A stretch of DNA of 20,716 bases from CAYPYI01 sp964415085. Lineage in GTDB: Bacteria; Bacillota; Clostridia; Tissierellales; Tissierellaceae. The stretch is taken from positions 1-20,716 of the forward strand of contig CAYPYI010000021.1 in assembly GCA_964415085.1 (NCBI GenBank), given 5' to 3'. Under the pieces are notes generated by a model, which did not search any database, was not told where the DNA came from, and worked only from the letters and a program-made list of their open reading frames with translations. Below, piece after piece: positions 15,220 to 20,716 of the stretch. The translations under genes and the position numbers were made by a program. How positions within the stretch are numbered: the stretch's first letter is position 1; each line of letters starts with the position of its first letter.

Positions 15220-16044
15220 ATGGCTGTAGAGCATTTTAATAATCTTTGGATTAATAATAAAAATAAAGATATAAAAAGACAGAAAATTTATTGGGATCAA
15301 AAAGCTGATAGCTTTAACCAATCAACATTTTTAAAGCACAAACACTCAGTAAAAAATGATGTTATGGAATATTTAATAAAAAAAGATGCTGTAAATGAAA
15401 ATTCAAGGATACTAGATATTGGTTGTGGAGTGGGTAATTATAGTATAGAATTTGCAAAAATAGCAAAAGAGGTTGTAGCGATAGATATTTCACCAAGAAT
15501 GTTAGATTTTGCAAGAGTCAATGCTAAAAAAGAAGGGCTTTCTAATGTTTCTTTTAACCTATTATCTTGGGGAGATATAAGTTTGGAAAATTTAGATTTT
15601 CTTAAAAGTTTTGACTTGGTTTTTGCATCTAAATGTCCTGGAATTAATAGTTTGGAAACACTAGAAAAAGTTACACTTGCTAGTAAAAAGCATTGTTTTA
15701 TAAATAACTTTGTTGAAAAAGAAGAAGTAGTTTTACAAAACTTATATAAAGAAGTTTTTAAAAAAGATATGGAAAATGAATATAAAGATAGTGCATATTT
15801 TGCATTTAGTATTTTGTGGGAACTAGGTTATTTTCCTGAGTTAACATATTTAGATTTTGTTCAAGAAAAAAAATATATGTTAGAAGAGGCCATTAACTTA
15901 TATACAAAAGAGCTAAATACAAAGTATGATATAAAAAATCCATATTATATTGTGAGAGAATATTTAGAAGGTATATCTGATGGAGAATTCATAGAAGAAG
16001 TAGTAAATGCTAAAGTAGCAAATTTATATTGGACTGTAGATTAA
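15220..16044 (+). CDS. Class I SAM-dependent methyltransferase
   Basis: This 274-residue cytoplasmic protein has a Rossmann-type methyltransferase core. Motif I is RILDIGCGVGNYS (about 63-75), the acidic residue that binds the SAM ribose is Asp89 in VVAIDIS, and the post-I segment RMLDFARVNAKKEGL follows. NVSFNLLSWGDI is in the position of motif II and DLVFASKCPG in that of motif IV. The C-terminal about 100 residues carry a charged helical region that probably sets substrate specificity; it is not recognised. An AAGGGGGT site precedes the ATG. It lies 13 bases after the MATE gene and ends in a terminator, so the two form a likely operon, which might link modification and export of one compound. 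The substrate is unknown. Confidence 0.88.
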   Translation: MAVEHFNNLWINNKNKDIKRQKIYWDQKADSFNQSTFLKHKHSVKNDVMEYLIKKDAVNENSRILDIGCGVGNYSIEFAKIAKEVVAIDISPRMLDFARVNAKKEGLSNVSFNLLSWGDISLENLDFLKSFDLVFASKCPGINSLETLEKVTLASKKHCFINNFVEKEEVVLQNLYKEVFKKDMENEYKDSAYFAFSILWELGYFPELTYLDFVQEKKYMLEEAINLYTKELNTKYDIKNPYYIVREYLEGISDGEFIEEVVNAKVANLYWTVD

Positions 16045-16072
16045 AGACTAGACTAGAATCTAGTCTTTTTTT
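16043..16072 (+). terminator. Rho-independent terminator after the methyltransferase gene
   Basis: AAAGACTAGA (16043-16052) pairs with TCTAGTCTTT (16059-16068) around a 6-base loop, followed by a T-run. The stem begins within the stop codon. Confidence 0.9.
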
Positions 16073-16159
16073 ATTGTAAAGATAATATTAAGATTAGATT
16101 TAGAATTATTAACAAAAATTAACAAATGTATTTTAAAAAATAGAAACTGCTAAATATCA

Positions 16160-16198
16160 ATATCAAATTGATATATTTATAACAATATGTTTGTTATA
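16160..16198. promoter_or_regulatory. Two adjacent inverted repeats upstream of the DUF1097 promoter
   Basis: The first is ATATCAA-A-TTGATAT (16160-16174). The second is TATAACAA (16178-16185) with TTGTTATA (16191-16198) around 5 bases. Both lie directly upstream of a strong sigma-A-like promoter at 16214, the place where an activator or repressor would bind. No regulator gene is nearby, and the AT-rich composition makes chance plausible. The rest of the 16073-16288 spacer shows nothing else recognisable. Confidence 0.35.
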
Positions 16199-16213
16199 CT
16201 AAATAGGGCAGGA

Positions 16214-16242
16214 TTGACAAAAAATAAACAATCATATATTAT
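16214..16242 (+). promoter_or_regulatory. Sigma-A-type promoter for the DUF1097 gene
   Basis: TTGACA (16214-16219, perfect -35) and TATTAT (16237-16242, 5 of 6 matches to TATAAT) are separated by 17 bases. The start codon lies 46 bases after the -10 box, leaving a short leader with a GGAAGGAG ribosome binding site. Confidence 0.75.
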
Positions 16243-16288
16243 TAAAATATAATTTAAATATAATTATGTAACTTCGGAAGGAGAATAC

Positions 16289-16744
16289 ATGACTCAATTA
16301 ATGGCATTAAGTATAATAACAGGCTTAATGTGCGGTATATGGGCACATATAGCACCTCTAATAGGTTTAATAACCTGGGGAGGGTTTGCAGGGTGTACAA
16401 CATACTTTGCCTCGAATAAACATGGTTTTGATGGTTTCTTTACTACAATAAGACAAAATTTATTCGGCGTATTCTGTGGGATGATAATTATTATTTTATC
16501 AACAAGATTCCCATTTCCAGGAGATCAAATATTATATAGTGGATTTTTAACATTTATTATGTGTATTGCAGGAAAGTTTAAACCATTATCATTTATACCT
16601 GGTACTTTTGTTGGTTGTTTTTCAACTTTTGCTAGTAATGGAAATTACAAAGTTTTAATACCAACATTAATATTAGGAGCATTTCTTGGTGTATGTTGTG
16701 ACATAGGAGGAGAGAAGTTTTATAATTTATTTAGTAAAAAATAA
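16289..16744 (+). CDS. DUF1097-type small integral membrane protein
   Basis: This is a 151-residue, very hydrophobic protein with about four to five membrane helices and few charged residues. It begins MTQLMALSIITGLMCGIW; PLIGLITWGGFAGCTTYFAS is the stretch that reminds me of the DUF1097 family, whose function is not established. Later segments are GMIIIILSTRFPFPGD, FIPGTFVGCFSTFAS and LILGAFLGVCCDIGGEKF. The start has GGAAGGAG upstream and its own good promoter. It is followed by a 281-base spacer, so it is probably a single-gene unit. No transport or signalling role can be assigned from sequence. Confidence 0.75.
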   Translation: MTQLMALSIITGLMCGIWAHIAPLIGLITWGGFAGCTTYFASNKHGFDGFFTTIRQNLFGVFCGMIIIILSTRFPFPGDQILYSGFLTFIMCIAGKFKPLSFIPGTFVGCFSTFASNGNYKVLIPTLILGAFLGVCCDIGGEKFYNLFSKK

Positions 16745-17025
16745 TTTTTTAACTCTAATATTTTTCTTGAAACATAGGTTTAGAATTGTTACTGTTAAAA
16801 AAATTAATTATATTTAAATTATTAAAATGTTTCCAAGATAATTATTAGCAGTTATAAGGAAATATTCTAATACAATTAATTAAATATGTTATTTATTAAT
16901 ATATTCTATACGGAGATATAGCATTGTATTTGTTTATTATTTTTAAAAAATGGACTATTTTAAAGTATAGGTATTTTTTTGCCTAAAATAGTTTATTTAT
17001 TAACAAACAAATAGGAGGAAGTAAA
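16745..17025 (+). other. AT-rich spacer and preT leader with a bulged hairpin
   Basis: The 281-base spacer has no convincing ORF. Near its end, ACTATTT (16954-16960) and TAGG (16968-16971) can pair with CCTAAAATAGT (16982-16992), leaving a 7-base bulge and a T-rich loop, about 33 bases before the preT start. It could be a leader structure or a poor terminator. A second tiny stem, CTATA/TATAG, lies near 16906-16920. No known riboswitch consensus was recognised, and no promoter could be placed with confidence. Confidence 0.3.
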
Positions 17026-18255
17026 ATGACGAAAGTATTGGATTTAGCGTATGGTGAAAAAAAAGAAGATTCTTACAATATTAGAACAGCAATGGAAGAA
17101 GCTTCACGTTGTTTACTTTGCTATGATGCTCCATGTAGTGAAGCATGTCCAGCAAAGACAGATCCAGGTAAATTTATTAGATCTTTAAGATTTAAAAATG
17201 TAAAAGGAGCAGCAGAAACTATAAGAGTTAATAATCCACTTGGTGGAAGTTGTAGTTTAATTTGCCCACATGCAAAACTATGTGAAGAAGCATGTAGTAG
17301 ATCCGGAATAGACAAACCTATTCAAATAGGTAAATTACAAGAGTATGCAGTTAAACAAGAAAGAATTCATAATATGCAAATAGTAAAAAAACCAGAAACA
17401 ACTAATGGTAAAAAAGTCGCATGTATAGGATCAGGTCCAGCTTCTTTAACTTGTGCAAGCGTATTGGCAAGAGAAGGATATGAAGTAGTAGTATTTGAAA
17501 AAGAAGAAAAACCAGGTGGGATTTTAACATATGGAATAAACCCATCTAGAATTGATCAAGACATAGTAGATTATGATATTAGTTTAATTGAAAACCTAGG
17601 AGTTAAAATAATCTGTAATAAAAATATTACTAGAGAAGATTTAGAAAAAATGAAATTAGAATATGATGCTATACATGTAGGAGTAGGATTGGGAGAATCT
17701 AACATTATAGCTTCAGATGAAATAGATACAGATTTAGAAGGCGTGAATGCAGCTTTAGAATTCCTAAAAGATGCTAGAACTGGAAAAATAACATCTTTAG
17801 AGAATGAAGATATATTAATTATTGGTGGTGGAGATGTAGCTATGGATTGTGCATTAACTGCACATCAATTAGGTGCTAATACAAAAATAGTTTATAGAAG
17901 AAGTATATCTGAAGCACCAGCGAACATAGAAGAATTAAGAATGGTTCAAGATATGGGTATAGCAATTATAACAGAGTTTTCTCCACTGAAAACTATAGAA
18001 GAAGATAGTAAACTATCAAAAGTTATATTTAAATCTAGAGACAACTTATCTGAAATGACTTTAAAAGCTGATAAATTGATATTTGCAATAGGTCAAAAAA
18101 GAGATAATGAATACTTAGATTTTAAAACAAATGAAAATATATTTGCATCAGGAGACTTAGTTAATGATGGTGCTACTGTTGTACAAGCAGTAAAAGAAGG
18201 TAAAGAAGTAGCAAAAGATATAATGAAATACATAAGCCAAAAGGAGGACAAATAA
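17026..18255 (+). CDS. preT: NAD-dependent dihydropyrimidine dehydrogenase subunit PreT
   Basis: PreT is the NADH-oxidising flavoprotein half of bacterial dihydropyrimidine dehydrogenase, which interconverts uracil or thymine and their 5,6-dihydro forms. It has 409 residues, close to E. coli PreT (412). The N-terminal domain binds two Fe-S clusters through Cys29, Cys32, Cys37, Cys41 (CLLCYDAPCSEACP) and Cys76, Cys80, Cys86, Cys90 (SCSLICPHAKLCEEAC). The FAD motif is ACIGSGPASLTCASVLA from about 132, with PGGILTYGI after it. The NAD motif is DILIIGGGDVAMDCA from 261, and the closing flavin motif is FASGDLVNDGATVVQAVKEG. GltD-type proteins share this fold, but the adjacent preA fixes the assignment. 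AGGAGGA precedes the ATG. preA begins 1 base after the stop. No dihydropyrimidinase gene lies nearby. Confidence 0.93.
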   Translation: MTKVLDLAYGEKKEDSYNIRTAMEEASRCLLCYDAPCSEACPAKTDPGKFIRSLRFKNVKGAAETIRVNNPLGGSCSLICPHAKLCEEACSRSGIDKPIQIGKLQEYAVKQERIHNMQIVKKPETTNGKKVACIGSGPASLTCASVLAREGYEVVVFEKEEKPGGILTYGINPSRIDQDIVDYDISLIENLGVKIICNKNITREDLEKMKLEYDAIHVGVGLGESNIIASDEIDTDLEGVNAALEFLKDARTGKITSLENEDILIIGGGDVAMDCALTAHQLGANTKIVYRRSISEAPANIEELRMVQDMGIAIITEFSPLKTIEEDSKLSKVIFKSRDNLSEMTLKADKLIFAIGQKRDNEYLDFKTNENIFASGDLVNDGATVVQAVKEGKEVAKDIMKYISQKEDK

Positions 18256-18256
18256 G

Positions 18257-19135
18257 ATGACTTTTCAAAAAGACTTATCAATAGAATTTTTAGGTGTTAA
18301 ATGTGAGAATCCTTTCTTCCTTTCATCATCACCAGTATGTAGTAATTATGATATGATAAAAAAAGCATATGATGCTGGTTGGGCTGGAGTATTTTATAAA
18401 ACTATAGGAATATTTATACCAGATGAGTGTTCTCCAAGGTTTGATATAAATACTAAAGAATCTACACCATGGACTGGATTTAAAAATATGGAACAAATAT
18501 CTGATAAACCATTGGAAGTAAACCTTGAATATATAAGAAGACTTAAAAAAGATTATCCAACTAAAGTTACAGGTGTAAGTATAATGGGAAGTACTGAAGA
18601 AGAATGGAGAATACTAGCTAAAAAAGTAACGGAAGCTGGAGCAGATCTTATAGAGCTTAACTTCTCATGTCCACAAATGACATCTCATGCAATGGGAGCA
18701 GATGTTGGACAAAATCCTGACTTAGTTTATCAATATACAAAAGCTGTAAAAGAATCTACTCATGTGCCAGTAATTGCAAAAATGACTCCAAATATAGGAG
18801 ATATGTCAGTACCAGCATTAGCAGCAATAAAAGCAGGTGCAGATGCAATTTCTACTATAAATACTATAAAATCAATTACAAATATTGATTTAGATAACAT
18901 GACAGCAATGCCAGTTGTAAATGGTAAATCTTCAGTTTCAGGATATTCTGGAGCAGCAGTAAAGCCAATAGGTTTAAGATTTATGCATGAGCTAAAAACA
19001 CACCCAGAAGTAAAACATATACCAATAAGTGGTATGGGTGGAGTTGAAACTTGGGAAGATGCATTAGAATATATACTATTAGGTGCAAGTAATGTTCAAG
19101 TAACAACAAGTGTTATGCAATATGGATATAGAATA
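18257..19135 (+). CDS. preA: Dihydropyrimidine dehydrogenase subunit PreA, N-terminal part (cut by assembly gap)
   Basis: PreA carries the FMN active site where uracil or thymine is reduced, fed by PreT. These 293 residues cover the dihydroorotate-dehydrogenase-like TIM barrel: LGVKCENPFFLSSSPVCSNY, ELNFSCPQMTSHAMGADVGQ, VIAKMTPNIGDM, INTIKSITNIDLDNMTAMPV, GKSSVSGYSGAAVKPIGLRF and ISGMGGVETWEDALEYILLG. The track is very close to E. coli PreA as I recall it, including Val where mammalian DPD has its catalytic Cys in the MGxxxGQ loop, so that difference is normal for PreA. AAGGAGGA overlaps the end of preT. The frame is intact up to the last base before a run of ten N, at YGYRI. The C-terminal ferredoxin domain resumes beyond the gap in a different nominal frame. 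This reflects the arbitrary gap and foreign sequence, not a genuine frameshift. Confidence 0.92.
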
Positions 19136-19145
19136 NNNNNNNNNN
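19136..19145. other. Assembly gap of ten N inside preA
   Basis: Ten unknown bases join two sequences that do not fit each other: intact AT-rich preA on the left and GC-richer unrelated sequence on the right. The length of ten is probably a placeholder, so the reading frame across it means nothing. Confidence 0.98.
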
Positions 19146-19296
19146 CCGTTGTCCTTGGGCGAGATACGACCTTGCCAAGCGCGGCACAATGCGACTCATG
19201 CCACCCGACTATAACCTCGATAAGCTCCGCGATGACTATGAGCATATGCAGAATATGCTATTTGGCGAGAAGCCGAGCTTTGAGGAGATTATGGAT
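19146..19296 (+). other. Foreign sequence fragment fused into preA (probable contamination)
   Basis: Bases 19146-19290 are 52% GC by hand count (76 of 145), far above every gene around them, and use GCC, CGC, CTC, CCG and GAG codons that are rare elsewhere here. In the frame that continues into preA they encode RCPWARYDLAKRGT, then LRDDYEHMQNMLFGEKPSFEE. This has no resemblance to the PreA segment expected between YGYRI and the ferredoxin cysteines. The tail reminds me of the C-terminal end of AbiEii-type nucleotidyltransferases (DYxxMxxMxFGxxPSFEEI), but that rests on memory. The right edge is somewhere between about 19291 and 19308. The simplest explanation is a read or contig end from another organism joined by misassembly. 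Confidence 0.85.
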
Positions 19297-19545
19297 GGTA
19301 TAGCAAATATAGATGAAGACAAATGTTTAGGATGCGGCAGATGTTATGTTTCTTGTTACGATGCAGGACATCAAGCTATAGATTGGAATAGTGAAGATAG
19401 AATGCCTATAATAAATGATAATTGTGTAGGATGTCATCTATGTCTAAATGTATGTCCAGTATTTGGATGTATAACACCAGGTGAGATTAAATTTAAAGAA
19501 AATGCTAAAAAACGAGAGATAAAATTACAAAAAGAATATAGATAA
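19297..19545 (+). CDS. preA: Dihydropyrimidine dehydrogenase subunit PreA, C-terminal ferredoxin domain (3' part)
   Basis: This is the native 3' end of preA. It encodes the two-[4Fe-4S] ferredoxin domain that passes electrons from PreT to the FMN site: CLGCGRCYVSC followed by YDAGHQAIDW, and CVGCHLCLNVCP followed by VFGCITPGEIKFKENAKKRE. AT-rich codon use is restored from about 19300. An ATG at 19189 opens this frame, but it lies in the foreign fragment and is not a start. Compared with E. coli PreA from memory, roughly 45 codons of true sequence between the barrel and this domain are missing, replaced by the gap and the foreign block. The gene is therefore probably whole in the organism and about 410-420 residues long. 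It ends just before a strong terminator. Confidence 0.88.
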   Translation, partial: GIANIDEDKCLGCGRCYVSCYDAGHQAIDWNSEDRMPIINDNCVGCHLCLNVCPVFGCITPGEIKFKENAKKREIKLQKEYR

Positions 19546-19558
19546 TAAAGTAATAATA

Positions 19559-19597
19559 AAAACATCCAAATATTAAAGATATTTGGATGTTTTCTTA
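19559..19597. terminator. Strong terminator after preA, likely bidirectional
   Basis: AAAACATCCAAATAT (19559-19573) and ATATTTGGATGTTTT (19579-19593) form a perfect 15-bp stem with a 5-base loop. It has A-rich and T-rich flanks on both sides and separates preA (+) from the convergent 34-residue gene (-) that stops at 19609. Confidence 0.93.
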
Positions 19598-19608
19598 TTT
19601 TAAAATTA

Positions 19609-19713
19609 CTATTTTTTAAAATTAAATTTATTTATTAAAGCTTTTAATCCTATAAATGATAGTAATAGTACGAACCAACCTTTTTTTTGTTGTGTATCAT
19701 TTTTTCTACTCAT
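19609..19713 (-). CDS. 34-residue small membrane-type protein downstream of the GlsB-like gene
   Basis: This short ORF runs from an ATG at 19713 to TAG at 19609-19611. It encodes a basic, Lys- and Gln-rich N-terminus (MSRKNDTQQKKG), one hydrophobic segment (WFVLLLSFIGLKALI) and a basic tail ending NKFNFKK. AGAAGGGAT lies 4-10 bases before the ATG and could serve as ribosome binding site. It starts 17 bases after the stop of the GlsB/YeaQ-like gene on the same strand and stops 16 bases before the shared terminator, so it fills the operon's 3' end. The predicted form is a single-pass membrane peptide with positively charged ends. I do not recognise a family. Size alone leaves room for chance, but position, ribosome binding site and composition support it. 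Confidence 0.6.
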   Translation of the reverse strand: MSRKNDTQQKKGWFVLLLSFIGLKALINKFNFKK

Positions 19714-19730
19714 AATATCCCTTCTTTCTT

Positions 19731-19979
19731 TTATTTAGAAATAGCTTTATAGATAGCTAAAAGAATAATTGATCCAAGTAGTGCGACTAAAAGTGAATAT
19801 ATATTTAAATCATTTACTCCTGCTTTGTTGAAAGTGTTCATAATAAATCCACCAATAACAGAACCTAAAATACCTACACCAATATTTGCGAATGCTCCCA
19901 TAGAAGCATCTGTATTCATTACCTTACTAGCAATCCATCCTGCTAGTGCTCCTAAAATAATCCATGAAATAATGCCCAC
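19731..19979 (-). CDS. GlsB/YeaQ/YmgE-type small membrane protein (transglycosylase-associated family)
   Basis: This 82-residue protein has three membrane helices rich in Gly and Ala: GIISWIILGALAGWIASKVM, IGVGILGSVIGGFIMNTF and IYSLLVALLGSIILLAIYKA. The AGWIA motif and the IGxGxxGSxxGGF motif are typical of the family (PF04226), often linked to stress response and to Gls24/Asp23 proteins, though its molecular function is not settled. The open frame extends upstream to 20033, but an AGGAGGT site sits 5-6 bases before a GTG at 19979, so GTG is the likely start. The upstream residues look like translated leader. It heads a two-gene minus-strand unit with the 34-residue protein. Confidence 0.88.
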   Translation of the reverse strand: MGIISWIILGALAGWIASKVMNTDASMGAFANIGVGILGSVIGGFIMNTFNKAGVNDLNIYSLLVALLGSIILLAIYKAISK

Positions 19980-20024
19980 AATATACCTCCTTAAAAGTTT
20001 AAGTTGAGAATTGACTGGCTTTGG

Positions 20025-20030
20025 ATTATA
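20025..20030 (-). promoter_or_regulatory. -10 element for the GlsB-like gene
   Basis: The minus strand has an exact TATAAT here, 45 bases before the GTG start. The -35 position (about 20048-20053) reads AAAAAA on the minus strand, a poor match, so the promoter is tentative. An alternative minus-strand -10-like TTATAC lies near 20060. Confidence 0.35.
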
Positions 20031-20141
20031 CAATTAATTTCCAATGTTTTTTTCCTTATGTATAATATACCCAAATTAGATAAAACTATCATTTTTTTTA
20101 TAAAAATTCATTTTTAAAAGTTAAAAATTGTCTAATATTAA

Positions 20142-20169
20142 TTGAATTGTATAAAAATTATGTTAAAAT
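20142..20169 (+). promoter_or_regulatory. Promoter for the solute-binding protein gene
   Basis: TTGAAT (20142-20147) and an extended -10, TGT-TAAAAT (20161-20169), are 16 bases apart. An overlapping alternative is TTGTCT (20128-20133) with TATAAA (20150-20155). The leader to the start codon is about 60 bases and contains a weak 5-bp stem, GCATA/TATGC (20188-20202). No Fur-box-like sequence was found. The rest of the 19980-20233 spacer is plain AT-rich DNA. Confidence 0.5.
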
Positions 20170-20233
20170 TGAAAAGGAAGAGAAAACGCATACATTTTAT
20201 GCATTTCTTAAAAAAAGTAAAAGGGGAAGAGAT

Positions 20234-20716
20234 ATGAAAAGAAAAAGTTTATTAGTTGTGTTATTAATACTTACAATGGTATTATACACAGGATGTTCAA
20301 ACAAAGAAGAAGTAAAAGATGATAATAAGGACGTAGTAGTAGAAGTAGAAGGATTAGATTTTGAAGGGAAAACTATGAATGTAGTAACTACTTCAGAAAA
20401 ATATCAAGAATTATTTGATGCATTTGGAGAAGAAGTAAATGCTAAAGTTGAATTTTTATCAATGAGTAGTGGAGAGGTAATCGCTAGAATAGAAGCTGAA
20501 GGTGGAGAACCAATGGCTGACTTATGGTTTGGTGGAGGAATAGATGCTTTTATGGCAGCGAAAGACTCAGAACTATTATCAGCATATAAACCAGCAGAAA
20601 GTGATAAAATAGATGCTCGTTTTGTAGATGAAGATAATTACTGGATATCAAAAGGATTAACAGTAGTAGGATTTTTAGTAAATGAAGAAATGCTAAAAGA
20701 GAAAGGTTTAGAAATC
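20234..20716 (+). CDS. ABC transporter solute-binding lipoprotein, iron(III)-type, 3'-truncated
   Basis: This is the first 161 residues of an extracellular substrate-binding protein, open to the window's end. It has a type II signal peptide: MKRK, a hydrophobic core, and LYTGC with predicted lipidated Cys21 (Tyr at -3 is unusual but tolerable). An acidic linker (EEVKDDNKD) leads into the binding domain, with MNVVTTSEKYQELFDAFGEE and EPMADLWFGGGIDAFMAA. The latter resembles the ADxWFGG segment of the ferric-iron (FbpA/AfuA-like) and related binding proteins. Full proteins of this type have about 340-370 residues. The ligand is not certain: iron is suggested only by sequence resemblance, and phosphonate- or polyamine-type relatives are possible. 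AAGGGGAAG precedes the ATG. Permease and ATPase genes would be expected downstream. Confidence 0.85.
   Translation, partial: MKRKSLLVVLLILTMVLYTGCSNKEEVKDDNKDVVVEVEGLDFEGKTMNVVTTSEKYQELFDAFGEEVNAKVEFLSMSSGEVIARIEAEGGEPMADLWFGGGIDAFMAAKDSELLSAYKPAESDKIDARFVDEDNYWISKGLTVVGFLVNEEMLKEKGLEI

Noticed and set aside
16073..17025. Riboswitch, tRNA or small RNA in the two spacers around the DUF1097 gene
   Set aside because: No known riboswitch core, tRNA arms or CCA end, and no strong terminator that would end a small RNA were found.
19136..19296. Mobile element or horizontal insertion in preA
   Set aside because: No inverted or direct repeats or transposase are seen, and the left edge is exactly an N-run while expected host sequence is missing. 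Misassembly explains it better.
19189..19545. A separate 118-residue ferredoxin gene starting at 19189
   Set aside because: The ATG lies in foreign sequence; the ferredoxin part is the C-terminus of PreA, matching PreA spacing and lacking its own ribosome binding site.
20048..20100. Sigma-B-type promoter (GGGTAT on the minus strand) upstream of the GlsB-like gene
   Set aside because: The only GTTT-like -35 candidate is about 8 bases away, too close for a sigma-B promoter.
1..20716. CRISPR array or long direct repeats
   Set aside because: Reading through the window showed no regularly spaced repeat units and no cas-like genes.

Overview
This is a strongly AT-rich, gene-dense window with short intergenic gaps, strong GGAGG-type ribosome binding sites and A/T-ending codons (AGA for Arg, ATA for Ile). 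It suggests an anaerobic, amino-acid-fermenting low-GC Firmicute (Clostridia/Tissierellia type). A fusobacterium uses some of the same chemistry and cannot be excluded. No taxon can be named from the sequence alone.

Region 1 (2-9061, + strand) is a glutamate-fermentation operon of the 3-methylaspartate (mesaconate) pathway. It holds the 3' end of glutamate mutase epsilon subunit (glmE), methylaspartate ammonia-lyase (mal), both halves of a class I Fe-S hydratase (mesaconase), a citrate-lyase-type ACP/beta/alpha set (citD, citE, citF) that in this context should be citramalate lyase, its activating acetyl ligase (citC), and aspartate ammonia-lyase (aspA). Together they take glutamate to 3-methylaspartate, mesaconate, (S)-citramalate, then acetate plus pyruvate.

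Region 2 (9107-13750) has a minus-strand lipoprotein gene convergent with aspA. A divergent five-gene operon follows: nqrB, nqrC, nqrD, nqrE, nqrF. These encode a Na+-NQR-type redox pump with no nqrA here, no rnfB or rnfC, a short NqrB and a compact NqrF. This is the most interesting system in the window: an NQR without its quinone-handling NqrA, in a probable anaerobe, next to a fermentation pathway that yields reduced carriers.

Region 3 (13801-16744) holds a MATE-family exporter, a SAM-dependent methyltransferase and a DUF1097-type membrane protein with a good sigma-A promoter and upstream inverted repeats.

Region 4 (17026-19545) holds preT and preA, NAD-dependent dihydropyrimidine dehydrogenase. 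preA is broken by a 10-N assembly gap followed by about 150 bases of clearly foreign DNA (about 52% GC, unrelated protein). This looks like a scaffolding or contamination artefact, not a real insertion.

Region 5 (19609-20716) has a minus-strand pair, a GlsB/YeaQ-type small membrane protein and a previously uncalled 34-residue protein. The window ends in the first 161 residues of a lipoprotein that looks like a solute-binding protein of an iron(III)-type ABC importer.

No tRNA, rRNA, CRISPR array, IS element or recognisable riboswitch was seen.
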